Of a stretch of 64,000 nucleotides of DNA, positions 45,644 to 54,277 are shown piece by piece. A model generated the notes under the pieces. The model had not been told where the DNA came from. It worked only from the letters and a program-made list of their open reading frames with translations, and made no database searches. Within the stretch, counting starts at the first letter, position 1; each line of letters begins with the position of its first letter. The position numbers and the translations under genes were made by a program. This stretch comes from Mycolicibacterium sediminis (lineage in GTDB: Bacteria > Actinomycetota > Actinomycetes > Mycobacteriales > Mycobacteriaceae). The DNA lies in the NCBI RefSeq assembly GCF_010731735.1, contig NZ_AP022588.1, positions 4,712,001 through 4,776,000 on the forward strand, read 5' to 3'.

Positions 45644-46723
45644 CTAGGTCCCGGTCACACTGTGGGCGAACGCGACGACGTCACGTAGGGCGCGGTCGAA
45701 CAGGTCGGGAAGCGCTGCGGCAGCGAGTAGTTCGGCCGCATGCGGTACGCCGTTGTAGACGTGGCCGGTGGCTCGCACCCCCGCCTTCTGCAGCGTGCGC
45801 AGGTAGGCCTGCCCCTCGTCGCGCAGCGGGTCGAGTTCGTCTGTGGTGACGACGTGCGGTGGCAGGCCCGCGACGTCGTCGATGGTCGCGTAGTAGGGCC
45901 AGGCGAGCGGGTCCTTGGCGTGCTCGCCGTCGGGGTCGTAGAGGCTTGCCATCAGCGTCATCACGCTGGGTCCGATGACGTAACCCTCGTTCTCGATCAG
46001 CGACGGCAGCGCCGGGTCGGGGGCGTCGTAGCCGCCGAACACGAACGGCACCTGTGCGTACACGCCGTCGAGGTGGTCCAGCCTGCCCTCCCGCTTGGCC
46101 TTCAGCGCCGTGGCCACCGACAGGTTGCCTCCGCCCGACTCACCGGTGACGACGATCGACGAGAGACCGAGTTCGGCGCGGCGCTCGTGCATCCAGTCCA
46201 GCGCGCTCGCACAGTCGTTCAGGCCGGCGGGGAAGGGGTGCGGGCCGAGAGATCCACCCGCATTGCGGAATTCGACGCCGACCACGACGCAGCCCGCGGC
46301 GGCGAGCCGTTGCCGCCACACCGCGCTGGTGGCGGAGGTGAGGATCGCCATGCCGCCACCGTGCAGGTGCAGCAGGCCGGGTTGCGGTCCGGTGGCGTCG
46401 GCGAGCCGGTCGACGTAGAGGGTGATGTCGTTGCCATCGACGCCGGTGATCGTCTCGACGGTCGACGTCAGACCCGTCGGTGCGTGGACGTCGGACAGTA
46501 GGGCACCGAAGAGGCCCTCGAAGGCCTGCTCCACCCCCAGCGCCGTCGCGAGCAGCTCCTCGAGTGGCGACTGCCGGGTGACCGGGAGGTCCGGGGCGGT
46601 GCCGTCGATGCCGTACGGCGCGAACAGTGCGAGCATCCGCGGATCGGATCGTGGATCGCTGCGGAGTTCGAGGGTGGGGTCCCCCAGTCGGCCGGGCAGC
46701 GTGACGGTGACGGGAAGGTCCAT
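45644..46723 (-). CDS. Alpha/beta hydrolase (HSL-like esterase)
   Basis: 359 aa from ATG (MDLPVTVTLPG). The oxyanion motif LHLHGGGM, nucleophile elbow GESGGGN, and late Asp (DELDPLRDEG) and His (GVPHAAE) give a complete hormone-sensitive-lipase-type triad. An N-terminal extension of about 110 residues precedes the fold. It should cleave short-chain esters; the natural substrate is unknown. It is directly upstream of the MOSC fusion gene and presumably co-transcribed. Confidence 0.87.
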   Translation of the reverse strand: MDLPVTVTLPGRLGDPTLELRSDPRSDPRMLALFAPYGIDGTAPDLPVTRQSPLEELLATALGVEQAFEGLFGALLSDVHAPTGLTSTVETITGVDGNDITLYVDRLADATGPQPGLLHLHGGGMAILTSATSAVWRQRLAAAGCVVVGVEFRNAGGSLGPHPFPAGLNDCASALDWMHERRAELGLSSIVVTGESGGGNLSVATALKAKREGRLDHLDGVYAQVPFVFGGYDAPDPALPSLIENEGYVIGPSVMTLMASLYDPDGEHAKDPLAWPYYATIDDVAGLPPHVVTTDELDPLRDEGQAYLRTLQKAGVRATGHVYNGVPHAAELLAAAALPDLFDRALRDVVAFAHSVTGT

Positions 46724-46865
46724 GATCGCCGAAAGTACACCTCGGTGCGTCGGCGCGAGCGGTTTCGCGTCGGGCGCCTGAGCCGTTGACCTGGCCCGAC
46801 GTCCGTCACCGGCGATACCATGCGTGTCCGACAAGTTGCCCTGCGAAAGCCGTTGCTGCGCTGGG

Positions 46866-46892
46866 TTATCCACAGTCGTCGGTTCATCCACA
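46866..46892 (+). other. Paired DnaA-box-like sequences
   Basis: TTATCCACA at 46866-46874 is an exact classical DnaA box, and TCATCCACA at 46884-46892 differs by one base. Both are in the same orientation, 18 bases apart, 53 bases ahead of the HNH gene. The remainder of the 221-base gap (46724-46944) shows no clear promoter that I could assign. Confidence 0.55.
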
Positions 46893-46944
46893 GGCTGGTG
46901 TGGTCGGGTACCGATCACACATCCGGAGTGGCAACATAGAACGT

Positions 46945-48381
46945 GTGTTCGATGAATGGGCGGCCCTCGGCGACGCCGCACTCCTGGCGTCCATGGCCAC
47001 CGAACTGCGCACCGAACGCATCGCCACCGCCCGCCGCATCCTCGCCGCCGGCACCCTCGCCATCCGCCGCGACCCCGGCCCCGACGCCACCACCGCCCTC
47101 TGGACCGTCGACGACCTCGACGTCGCCATCGCCGAAGTCTCCGCCCACCTCGGCATCAGCCGCCACCGCGCCCGCACCGACATGCTCCTGGGCACCTGCC
47201 TCATCCAACGACTCCCGGAATTGGCCAACCGCTTCCTCGCCGGCGACATCGACCGCCGCATCATCGCCACCATCGACGACCGCACCCTGCTGATCCAGGA
47301 CCCCGACGTCCTCGCCGCCATCGACACCAAGATCGCCGCCGCCGCCCCACACTGGAACCACCTCTCCGAGAAGAAGCTCACCGACATCCTCGACTGGCTC
47401 GTCACCGACCTCGACCCCGACGCCCAACGCACCGCCCGCCACCGCCGCGACGAATCCCACGTCACCATCCACCCCGACCGACACGGCATGGCCGACCTCA
47501 CCGGCCGCCTCACCGCCGACGCCGGCCTCTGCCTCGACCAACGCCTCACCGCCGTCGCCGCCACCGTCTGCCCCGCCGACCCCCGCACCCACCACCACCG
47601 CCGCGCCGACGCCCTCACCGCACTCTGCGACGGACACACCCGCCTCGACTGCCAGTGCGGCACCAACACCTGCACCGCCACGTCCGACGCCGACGGCAAC
47701 CGCGGGAACGGCGGGCATCAGATCGTCATCCACGTCCTCACCGACCACACCACCCTCGACGGCACCACCAACACCCCCGCCTACATGCCCGGCCACGGAC
47801 CCATCCCCGCCGACCACGTCCGCGAACTCGCCGGCTCACCGCGCACGAAGGTCCGCCCCGTCCCCCAACCCGACGACCTCGTCGCCGAGAAGGGGTACCG
47901 GCCCTCCACCGGACTCGCGGCGTTCCTGCTCTGCCGCGACCTCACCTGCCGCTGGCCCGGCTGCACCCGACCCGCCCAAAACTGCGACACCGACCACACC
48001 ACCCCCTGGCCCCACGGCGCCACCCACCCGTCCAACACCAAACACCTCTGCCGCCACCACCACCTCATGAAGACCTTCTGGATCGGCACCGGCGGATGGA
48101 ACGACACCCAGCACCCCGACGGCACCATCACCGTCACCAGCCCCACCGGGATCCTCTACACCACCACCCCACTCGGCGCGACGCTCTTCCCCCACCTCGC
48201 CACCCCCACCGGCACCCCACCCACCACCGGGCCACCACCCGACCAGACCACCGACCGCACCATCAAGGGCCTACGCATGCCCACACGGCCACGCACCCGC
48301 GCCCAACACCGACAACGCCGCATCACCACCGAACGCGACACCAACATCGCCCACCGACTCGCCAACCCACCACCCTTCTAG
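46945..48381 (+). CDS. DUF222/HNH endonuclease domain protein (13E12 repeat family)
   Basis: 478 aa from GTG (VFDEWAALGDAALLAS), the usual start pattern of the family; open codons upstream cross the DnaA-like boxes and were not used. An N-terminal helical DUF222 domain (about 20-280) is followed by an HNH nuclease motif: CRWPGC at 335-340, DTDH near 348 and HLCRHHH near 367, with Cys pairs for zinc. These proteins occur in many copies in mycobacterial genomes and are often linked to repeats or transposition. The gene is unusually C-rich on its coding strand (Thr, Pro and His codons ending in C). Function unknown. Confidence 0.88.
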   Translation: MFDEWAALGDAALLASMATELRTERIATARRILAAGTLAIRRDPGPDATTALWTVDDLDVAIAEVSAHLGISRHRARTDMLLGTCLIQRLPELANRFLAGDIDRRIIATIDDRTLLIQDPDVLAAIDTKIAAAAPHWNHLSEKKLTDILDWLVTDLDPDAQRTARHRRDESHVTIHPDRHGMADLTGRLTADAGLCLDQRLTAVAATVCPADPRTHHHRRADALTALCDGHTRLDCQCGTNTCTATSDADGNRGNGGHQIVIHVLTDHTTLDGTTNTPAYMPGHGPIPADHVRELAGSPRTKVRPVPQPDDLVAEKGYRPSTGLAAFLLCRDLTCRWPGCTRPAQNCDTDHTTPWPHGATHPSNTKHLCRHHHLMKTFWIGTGGWNDTQHPDGTITVTSPTGILYTTTPLGATLFPHLATPTGTPPTTGPPPDQTTDRTIKGLRMPTRPRTRAQHRQRRITTERDTNIAHRLANPPPF

Positions 48382-48516
48382 GGCTGCGCCAACGGGCATA
48401 CCACGCAACGACGGTCGTCGCGCGGCAATGCCACGTAAGCATCACGGTGACGTGTCAGACCCCAGAGATACGGTGCACTCTTGCGGTCGGGGGACCGCAG
48501 ATTCAGGGGGTGGGAC
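48382..48516 (+). promoter_or_regulatory. Promoter and leader hairpin of the DUF732 gene
   Basis: 135 bases. TACGGT near 48469 fits a -10 element. Arms TGCGGTC (48482-48488) and GACCGCA (48493-48499) form a perfect 7-base stem just before a purine-rich ribosome binding site (CAGGGGGTGGG). Confidence 0.4.
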
Positions 48517-48876
48517 ATGTTCCGTAGCGCATTGACGGTGGCGGGTGTTGCGGTGAGCGTGGTAACGACCGGTACGGCGCTGGCGCCGGCGGCGGCCGCT
48601 GATCCGATCGATTTCGTGATGCTGCTCGACGACGAGGGCGTTTACTACGAATCGATCAGCGACGTCATCGATCTCGGCAAGTTCACGTGCCGCATGCTGC
48701 GATCCGGTGCGCCGGTGCCGGCGGCTCTGAGCAACGTCCAGAGCGCCGGCTACGCGCCGTACGAGACGGGCATCATCGTCTACTCCGCGGGAGCCAACAT
48801 GTGCCCCGACGTGTTGCCGGACATCGAGTCCTGGGCCCAGAGCGGCAACGGCGGCGCCGCGACCGCCGCCTACTGA
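48517..48876 (+). CDS. Secreted DUF732 protein
   Basis: 119 aa from ATG (MFRSALTVAGVAVSV). A Sec signal peptide ends near APAAAADP. The mature protein matches DUF732, a small helical mycobacterial family: DFVMLLDDEGVYYESISDVI, then GKFTCRMLRSG and GYAPYETGIIV with ANMCPD, two conserved cysteines likely forming a disulfide. Function unknown; the family is secreted or surface-exposed. It is convergent with the nitrate reductase gene, 19 bases apart. Confidence 0.78.
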   Translation: MFRSALTVAGVAVSVVTTGTALAPAAAADPIDFVMLLDDEGVYYESISDVIDLGKFTCRMLRSGAPVPAALSNVQSAGYAPYETGIIVYSAGANMCPDVLPDIESWAQSGNGGAATAAY

Positions 48877-48895
48877 CGTCGCACATACACGGGCC

Positions 48896-51800
48896 TCAGT
48901 ACACGTCCCGGACATAGCGTTTGGTGGCCACCAGTTCGCGCTTGTAGTCGCGCGCCGCGTCGGCGGACAGGTGGCCGTGGCGGCGGATGATGGCGGTGAG
49001 GGCATCGTCGACGTCCTTGGCCATCCGCGCGGCGTCGCCGCAGACGTACAGGTGCGCGCCCTCGCAGAGCCACCGCCAGAGGTCGGCACCGGAGCGGGTC
49101 ATGTCGTGCTGGAGGTATCTGCGCTCGGCCTGGTCCCGCGAGAACGCCAGGTCCAGGCGGTCCAGCAGGCCGTCGCGCACCATGTCCTCGAGATCGTCGC
49201 GGAAGTAGAAGTTCTCGGCGCGATGCCGATCGCCGAAGAACAGCCAGTTGCGACCGATGTGACCCAACGCCCGACGTTCCTGCAGGAAGCCGCGGAACGG
49301 CGCCACGCCGGTGCCCGGACCGACCATGATCATCGGCGTCGCCCCGTCCTCGGGCGGCCGGAAGTGCGGCGACGGTTGCAGGAACACCTCGGCGTGGGTC
49401 GCGCGGTCGGCCAGGAACGTCGAGGACACCCCGCCGCGCCGGGCGCCACTCGGACTGCGGTACCGCACCACCGAGACCGTCGTCTGCACCTCGTGCGGGC
49501 TCACCAGCGGGCTCGACGCGATCGAGTAGGACCGCGGGGTCAGCCGCACCAGCGCGTCGAGCCACTCGGCGGGCTCCGCGCGCACCGCGAAGGCCTCGAC
49601 GACGTCCAGTCCGTTGCGACCCACCAGCCAGGCGTCGCGCTCAGAACTCGACCGCGTCAGCATCCGCGCCGCCGCCCCGTCACCGCACCGCTCGGCCATG
49701 AACGACAGCAGGTTCGGCGTCACCCGGCAGACGTCGTAGGACGACGACAGCGCGTCTCGCAGGTCGACGTCCTCGCCGTCGACGTGCACGGCCTCGGAGC
49801 CCGCCAGACCTGTGGCCGACAGCCACGCGTCGACGACCTCGGGAGCGTTGACCACGTAGACGCCGAGCGCGTCGCCCACCGAGTAGGTCACGTCGTGCTC
49901 GGAGACGTCGAAGCCGAACAGCCGCACCTCCTTGTCGGCCGTCGGCGGCGTCAGCAGGACGTTGCGACCGAGCGGCACCCGCAGGGGCCGGTGGCGAGTG
50001 AATGGTTCCGCGACGGCCGCCGACGGCGGCCCGTCGGTGGCCGCGGCCGAACGGCCGAGAATTCCGCTCACCCTGTCGGTCCATCGCGCCATCGGCTCGT
50101 CGTCGTAGGCCTCGCACTCGGTGCGGTCGAGCAGCGTGCTGGCACCGAGGTCGGACAGCCTGCGGTCCAACGACTTCGCGTAGCCGCAGAAGTCGTCGTA
50201 GGACCGGTCGCCGATGCCGAGCACGGCGTACCGCACCCCGTCCAGCGCGGGCTGGTCGTCGCGCGAGAGCCGGTCCCAGAACCCGGCTCCGTTGTCGGGT
50301 GGCCCGCCGGCGCCGAAGGTGCTGGTGACGATCACGACGTCCCCCGCCTCGGACAGGTCGGCCGGCGTCGCCTGGTCCATCGCGATCAGCCGCGCCCCGC
50401 AGATGCGGCCCGCGACCCGGGACGCGACGTCCTCGGCCGTGCCGGTCTGCGACGCCCACAGCACCAGCGGACCGTCCGTGACGACGTCCTCGACCACGTC
50501 GTCCGGCAGCGGAGGGGCCGGAGTGTCCGGCGTGACGGCCGTCAACCGCACGGCGCACGCCTTGAACTCGGGCTGCAGCGAGTCCGGGTCGACGGCGTCA
50601 CTGGTGAGCGCGTTGATGGTGAGGTCGGCGCCGTGCTCGTCGTTCCAGTGGAACGGCACGAAGCAGGTCCCGGCAAGCACGCGGTCGGTGACGACGGCGG
50701 GCACGATCGCCCTCCCCCGTCGCGACGTCAGCTCGACGCGGCCGCCGTCCACGACGTCGAGGGTAACCGCGTCGTCGGGATGGACCTCGACGAAAGGGCC
50801 GGGGTTCAGCTTGTTGAGCTTGGCGATCCGACCGGTCTTGGTCATCGTGTGCCACTGATGTTGCAGGCGGCCGGTGTTGAGCACGATCGGGTACTCGCCG
50901 TCGGGACGCTCGGCGGGGTCCACGTGCGGCCGGGGATGGAACACCGCGCGCCGGGATGGGGTGGGGAACGCCAGGCGCGGTCGGTGGCCGTCGGCGTCGA
51001 CGTACGGGTCCTGGCTCACGCCGTCGTTGAGGTAGCGGGTCGGGTTGCGATCGGCGCCACCGGGTGCGACGGGCCACTGCAGCGGCGTCTCGCGCAGCCG
51101 ATCGTAACTGGCGCCGCGCAGGTCGTATCCCGTTCGCGGATTGGAGAACTCCCGGATCTCGGCGAAGATCTCCTCGCTCGAGGCGTACGCGAAGTCGGCG
51201 CCGAACCCCATGTGTTCGGCGACCCGGCATATCAGCTGCCAGTCGGGCATCGCCTGCCCCGGCGCGGGCACCGACTGCGCCATCAGCGTCAGGGTGCGTT
51301 CGGAGTTGACCATCACCGCATCCGATTCCGCCCACAGCGTCGCGGGCAGCACGACGTCGGCGTACCGGTTGGTGGCGGTGTCGCGGTACGCGTCCTGGGT
51401 GACGACCAGCTCCGCCGTCCGGAGTGCGTCGATCACGGTGCTGCGGTTCGCCACCGACGCGACCGGGTTGGTGCAGATCACCCAGCACGCCTTGACGTCG
51501 CCGGCGGCCATCCGCTCGAACATCTCGATGGTGCCGGGACCGACGTCGGAGCGGATCGTTCCGGCGGCCAGGCCCCACCGGGTCTCGACGAACGCGCGGT
51601 CGGCGGGTGAGGTGACGGTGCGCTGGCCGGGCAGTCCCGGGCCCATGTAGCCCATCTCGCGGCCGCCCATCGCGTTGGGCTGGCCGGTCAGCGACATCGG
51701 TCCGCTGCCGGGTCGGCAGATCGCGCCGGTGGCGAGGTGCAGATTGCAGATCGCGTTGGTGTTCCACGTGCCGTGCGTGCTCTGGTTGAGTCCCATCGTC

Positions 51801-52699
51801 CAGCACGTCGTCCAGTCGCCCGCCTCGGCGATCATAGTTGCGGCCGTGCGGATGTCGTCCTCGGCGAGGCCGGTGATGCGGGCGACGACGTGCGGGGGGT
51901 AGTCCGCGAGGAACTCGGGCATCGGGTCCCAGCCCTCGGTGTGTTCGGCAATGAAGTCCGCGTCGACGTCGCCGTTGATGACGAGCAGGTGCAGGATGCC
52001 GTTCAGCAGCGCCAGGTCGGTGCCGGGCCGGATCGGCAGGTGGAGGTCGGCGTGGTCGGCGGTGGTGGTGCGGCGGGGGTCTACGACGATGAGCCGTGCG
52101 CCCGCCTTGAGCCGGTCCACCATCCGCAGGTAAAGGATGGGGTGGCAGTCGGCCATGTTCGACCCGATAACGAAGAACAGGTCGGTGGTGTCGAAGTCCG
52201 CATACGAACCGGGCGGCCCGTCGGCCCCCAGTGACTGCTTGAATCCGGTTGCGGCGCTTGCCATGCAGAGCCGCGAGTTCGATTCGAGGTGCGTGGTCCG
52301 CACGAAGCCCTTGGCGAGCTTGGTCGCCACGTACTGTGCCTCGATCGACATCTGGCCCGAGACGTAGAGGGCGACGGCGTCCGGGCCGTGCTCGTCGACG
52401 ATCGCGCGGAGGCGTCGGCCGGCCTCGGCGACCGCGTCGTCGACGTCGACCTCCGCGAACTCACCGTCACGATCCGACCGCATCAGCGCCGTGGTGAGCC
52501 GGCCGTCGGTGGCAGCCATCAGCTCGGCGTGCGTCGCCCCCTTCGTGCACAGCCTGCCGGCGTTGGTGGGATGCAGCGTGTCCCCCGACACGCGGGTGAT
52601 CACCGGCAGGCCGGTATCGAACTCGGTGCGGGTCTGCACCGAGATCCCGCAACCGACACCGCAGTACGAGCACGCCGTCCGCGTGGTCCGAACGCTCAC
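48896..52699 (-). CDS. nasN: Assimilatory nitrate reductase fused to a sulfite-reductase-type flavoprotein
   Basis: 1267 aa from a GTG overlapping the narK stop. Residues 1-700: molybdopterin nitrate reductase with a [4Fe-4S] set Cys10, Cys13, Cys17 and Cys51, and Mo ligand Cys145 in SNSRLCMAS. Residues about 720-860: flavodoxin domain (WASQTGTAEDVA). Residues about 890-1267: FAD and NADPH domains with PRSYSIASSP, GPGTGVAPFRGF and YVCGDAARMAKDV. Electrons thus flow NADPH-FAD-FMN-FeS-Mo within one chain to reduce nitrate to nitrite. I recall this architecture as NasN of M. smegmatis; the symbol rests on that. No nitrite reductase is in the window. Confidence 0.9.
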   Translation of the reverse strand: MSVRTTRTACSYCGVGCGISVQTRTEFDTGLPVITRVSGDTLHPTNAGRLCTKGATHAELMAATDGRLTTALMRSDRDGEFAEVDVDDAVAEAGRRLRAIVDEHGPDAVALYVSGQMSIEAQYVATKLAKGFVRTTHLESNSRLCMASAATGFKQSLGADGPPGSYADFDTTDLFFVIGSNMADCHPILYLRMVDRLKAGARLIVVDPRRTTTADHADLHLPIRPGTDLALLNGILHLLVINGDVDADFIAEHTEGWDPMPEFLADYPPHVVARITGLAEDDIRTAATMIAEAGDWTTCWTMGLNQSTHGTWNTNAICNLHLATGAICRPGSGPMSLTGQPNAMGGREMGYMGPGLPGQRTVTSPADRAFVETRWGLAAGTIRSDVGPGTIEMFERMAAGDVKACWVICTNPVASVANRSTVIDALRTAELVVTQDAYRDTATNRYADVVLPATLWAESDAVMVNSERTLTLMAQSVPAPGQAMPDWQLICRVAEHMGFGADFAYASSEEIFAEIREFSNPRTGYDLRGASYDRLRETPLQWPVAPGGADRNPTRYLNDGVSQDPYVDADGHRPRLAFPTPSRRAVFHPRPHVDPAERPDGEYPIVLNTGRLQHQWHTMTKTGRIAKLNKLNPGPFVEVHPDDAVTLDVVDGGRVELTSRRGRAIVPAVVTDRVLAGTCFVPFHWNDEHGADLTINALTSDAVDPDSLQPEFKACAVRLTAVTPDTPAPPLPDDVVEDVVTDGPLVLWASQTGTAEDVASRVAGRICGARLIAMDQATPADLSEAGDVVIVTSTFGAGGPPDNGAGFWDRLSRDDQPALDGVRYAVLGIGDRSYDDFCGYAKSLDRRLSDLGASTLLDRTECEAYDDEPMARWTDRVSGILGRSAAATDGPPSAAVAEPFTRHRPLRVPLGRNVLLTPPTADKEVRLFGFDVSEHDVTYSVGDALGVYVVNAPEVVDAWLSATGLAGSEAVHVDGEDVDLRDALSSSYDVCRVTPNLLSFMAERCGDGAAARMLTRSSSERDAWLVGRNGLDVVEAFAVRAEPAEWLDALVRLTPRSYSIASSPLVSPHEVQTTVSVVRYRSPSGARRGGVSSTFLADRATHAEVFLQPSPHFRPPEDGATPMIMVGPGTGVAPFRGFLQERRALGHIGRNWLFFGDRHRAENFYFRDDLEDMVRDGLLDRLDLAFSRDQAERRYLQHDMTRSGADLWRWLCEGAHLYVCGDAARMAKDVDDALTAIIRRHGHLSADAARDYKRELVATKRYVRDVY

Positions 52700-54114
52700 C
52701 CGACGGGTGCCGGAGCGCGGCCCACGTGTTCCCCCGCCACGGTCCGCACCGACTGCATGCGCAGGAACACGAACCAGGTGACGACGGCGCACACCACGTA
52801 GAAGGCGAGGAAGACCCAGAACGCGTTCGTCGCCGACTTGGCCGCCCCGGTGTAGGACAGTCGCAGCGCGACGTTGATGAACACGCCGCCCAGTGCGCCC
52901 ACGGCGCCGGCGAATCCGATGAGCGCACCCGACATGCGACGCGACCACGCGGCCTTCTCCTCGGCGGTCCAGGCGTGCTCGTCCTGCGCCTTGGCCTCGA
53001 AGATCGACGGGATCATCTTGTAGGTGGAGCCGTTGCCGATACCCGACAGCACGAACAGGACGATGAAGCCGACGACGAAGCCGGTCATGTGCGCCCCGCT
53101 CGGGGCGCCCGGCGCGGCATCGTCCAGCATTCCCGTCGCGACGAGGATGCCCGCGGCGAAGATCATCGCGACGAACGTGTAGAGGGTGATCCTGCCGCCG
53201 CCGATGCGGTCGGCGAGCTTGCCGCCGAACGGCCGGGAGATCGAGCCGAGCAGCGGGCCGAGGAACGAGATCTGCGCGGCGTGCAGGGCTGCCTGCGCCG
53301 GTGTGTCGCCACCGGCGAGGAAGTTGATCTGCAGCACCTGGCCGAAAGCGAACGAGAACCCGATGAAGGATCCGAAGGTGCCGATGTAGAGGAAGCTCAT
53401 CACCCAGGAGTGCCTGTGGCGCAGCGCTTCCGCGAGCGCACCGAGGTTGGACTTCTGGTTGCGCAGGTTGTCCATGTAGAACGCCGCGCCCACCGCCGCC
53501 AGCGCGATGAACACCAGGTAGACGGCGCAGACGATCTCCGGGGCGGTGTTGCCGACGGTCGCGATGACGAGCAGTCCGATCAGCTGGACCACGGGCACGC
53601 CGATGTTGCCGCCGCCGGCGTTGAGGCCGAGCGCCCAGCCCTTGAGGCGCTGCGGGTAGAACGCGTTGATGTTGGTCATCGACGACGCGAAGTTGCCGCC
53701 ACCGAACCCCGCGAACGCCGCGACCACCATGAACGTGGTGTAGCTGGTGCCGGGGTTCATCATCGCCCACAGCGCGAGCACCGTGGGGATCAGCAAGAGC
53801 AGTGCACTGACGATCGTCCAGTTGCGGCCGCCGAAGCGCGCGGGAGCGATCGTGTAGGGGATCCGCATGAACGCGCCGACCAGCGTGGGCACCGCGACGA
53901 GGTAGAACTTGCCCGCCGCGTCGATGCCGTACACGTCCTGCGGCATGAACAGCACCATCACCGACCAGATCGACCAGATCGAGAACCCGACGTGCTCGGC
54001 CACGATGGACCAGATCAGGTTGCGCTTGGCGATCTTGTCGTTGCCCGCCGCCCAGGCGTCGGCGTCCTCCGCATCCCAGTGCGCGATGTCGTGGCTGCGA
54101 GAGAGCTTGCTCAT
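52696..54114 (-). CDS. narK: NarK/NasA-type nitrate/nitrite transporter (MFS, NNP family)
   Basis: 472 aa from ATG (MSKLSRSHDIAHWDAED); ten upstream codons are open but lack a ribosome binding site. Twelve helices. The NNP nitrate signature is present twice: FAGFGGGNFASSMTNINAFYP in helix 5 and IGNGSTYKMIP in the second half, with Arg in AFMRIPY for anion binding. A large loop before helix 11 (AKAQDEHAWTAEEKAAWSRR) is family-typical. It should import nitrate for the reductase encoded next, to which it is translationally coupled. Mycobacteria have several NarK copies, so the symbol is generic. Confidence 0.92.
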   Translation of the reverse strand: MSKLSRSHDIAHWDAEDADAWAAGNDKIAKRNLIWSIVAEHVGFSIWSIWSVMVLFMPQDVYGIDAAGKFYLVAVPTLVGAFMRIPYTIAPARFGGRNWTIVSALLLLIPTVLALWAMMNPGTSYTTFMVVAAFAGFGGGNFASSMTNINAFYPQRLKGWALGLNAGGGNIGVPVVQLIGLLVIATVGNTAPEIVCAVYLVFIALAAVGAAFYMDNLRNQKSNLGALAEALRHRHSWVMSFLYIGTFGSFIGFSFAFGQVLQINFLAGGDTPAQAALHAAQISFLGPLLGSISRPFGGKLADRIGGGRITLYTFVAMIFAAGILVATGMLDDAAPGAPSGAHMTGFVVGFIVLFVLSGIGNGSTYKMIPSIFEAKAQDEHAWTAEEKAAWSRRMSGALIGFAGAVGALGGVFINVALRLSYTGAAKSATNAFWVFLAFYVVCAVVTWFVFLRMQSVRTVAGEHVGRAPAPVG

Positions 54115-54160
54115 GACGACAGTTCTATGCGCGGGCGATGCCACGTCGATTGCGCATCCG

Positions 54161-54253
54161 TGACCGTCAGGTCAAGTGTGGCTCACGTCCGCTCCCACCT
54201 GGGGGTGCGGACCGGTTTGCACGGCCGCCGCGCGCCGGAAACGGCGGGGAAAC
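54161..54253 (-). promoter_or_regulatory. Candidate GlnR site and inverted repeat upstream of narK
   Basis: GAAAC-N6-GAAAC at 54238-54253 contains AC-N9-AC, the reported mycobacterial GlnR pattern, and differs from the actinobacterial GTnAC-N6-GAAAC box by one base. It lies about 125 bases before the narK ATG. An inverted repeat TGACC-N4-GGTCA is at 54161-54174, overlapping a TTGACC that could serve as a -35. Confidence 0.4.
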
Positions 54254-54277
54254 AATCGGATCGACGCGCGGATCCCG

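Noticed and set aside
46866..46892. Chromosomal origin of replication
   Set aside because: Two DnaA-like boxes without dnaA, dnaN, an AT-rich unwinding region or a box cluster are not enough; the surrounding genes are ordinary accessory genes.
46945..48381. Insertion sequence or complete mobile element
   Set aside because: The HNH/DUF222 family is repeat-associated, but I found no terminal inverted repeats, target duplication or transposase at its ends.
48971..51610. A long plus-strand open frame opposite the nitrate reductase
   Set aside because: The translation is repetitive and basic with no recognisable fold; the minus strand has intact molybdoenzyme and flavoprotein motifs.
52700..53770. 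N-terminal extension of the nitrate reductase frame by 357 codons
   Set aside because: The extension is the +1 shadow of narK. The GTG overlapping the narK stop gives the expected start just before the CxxCxxxC cluster.
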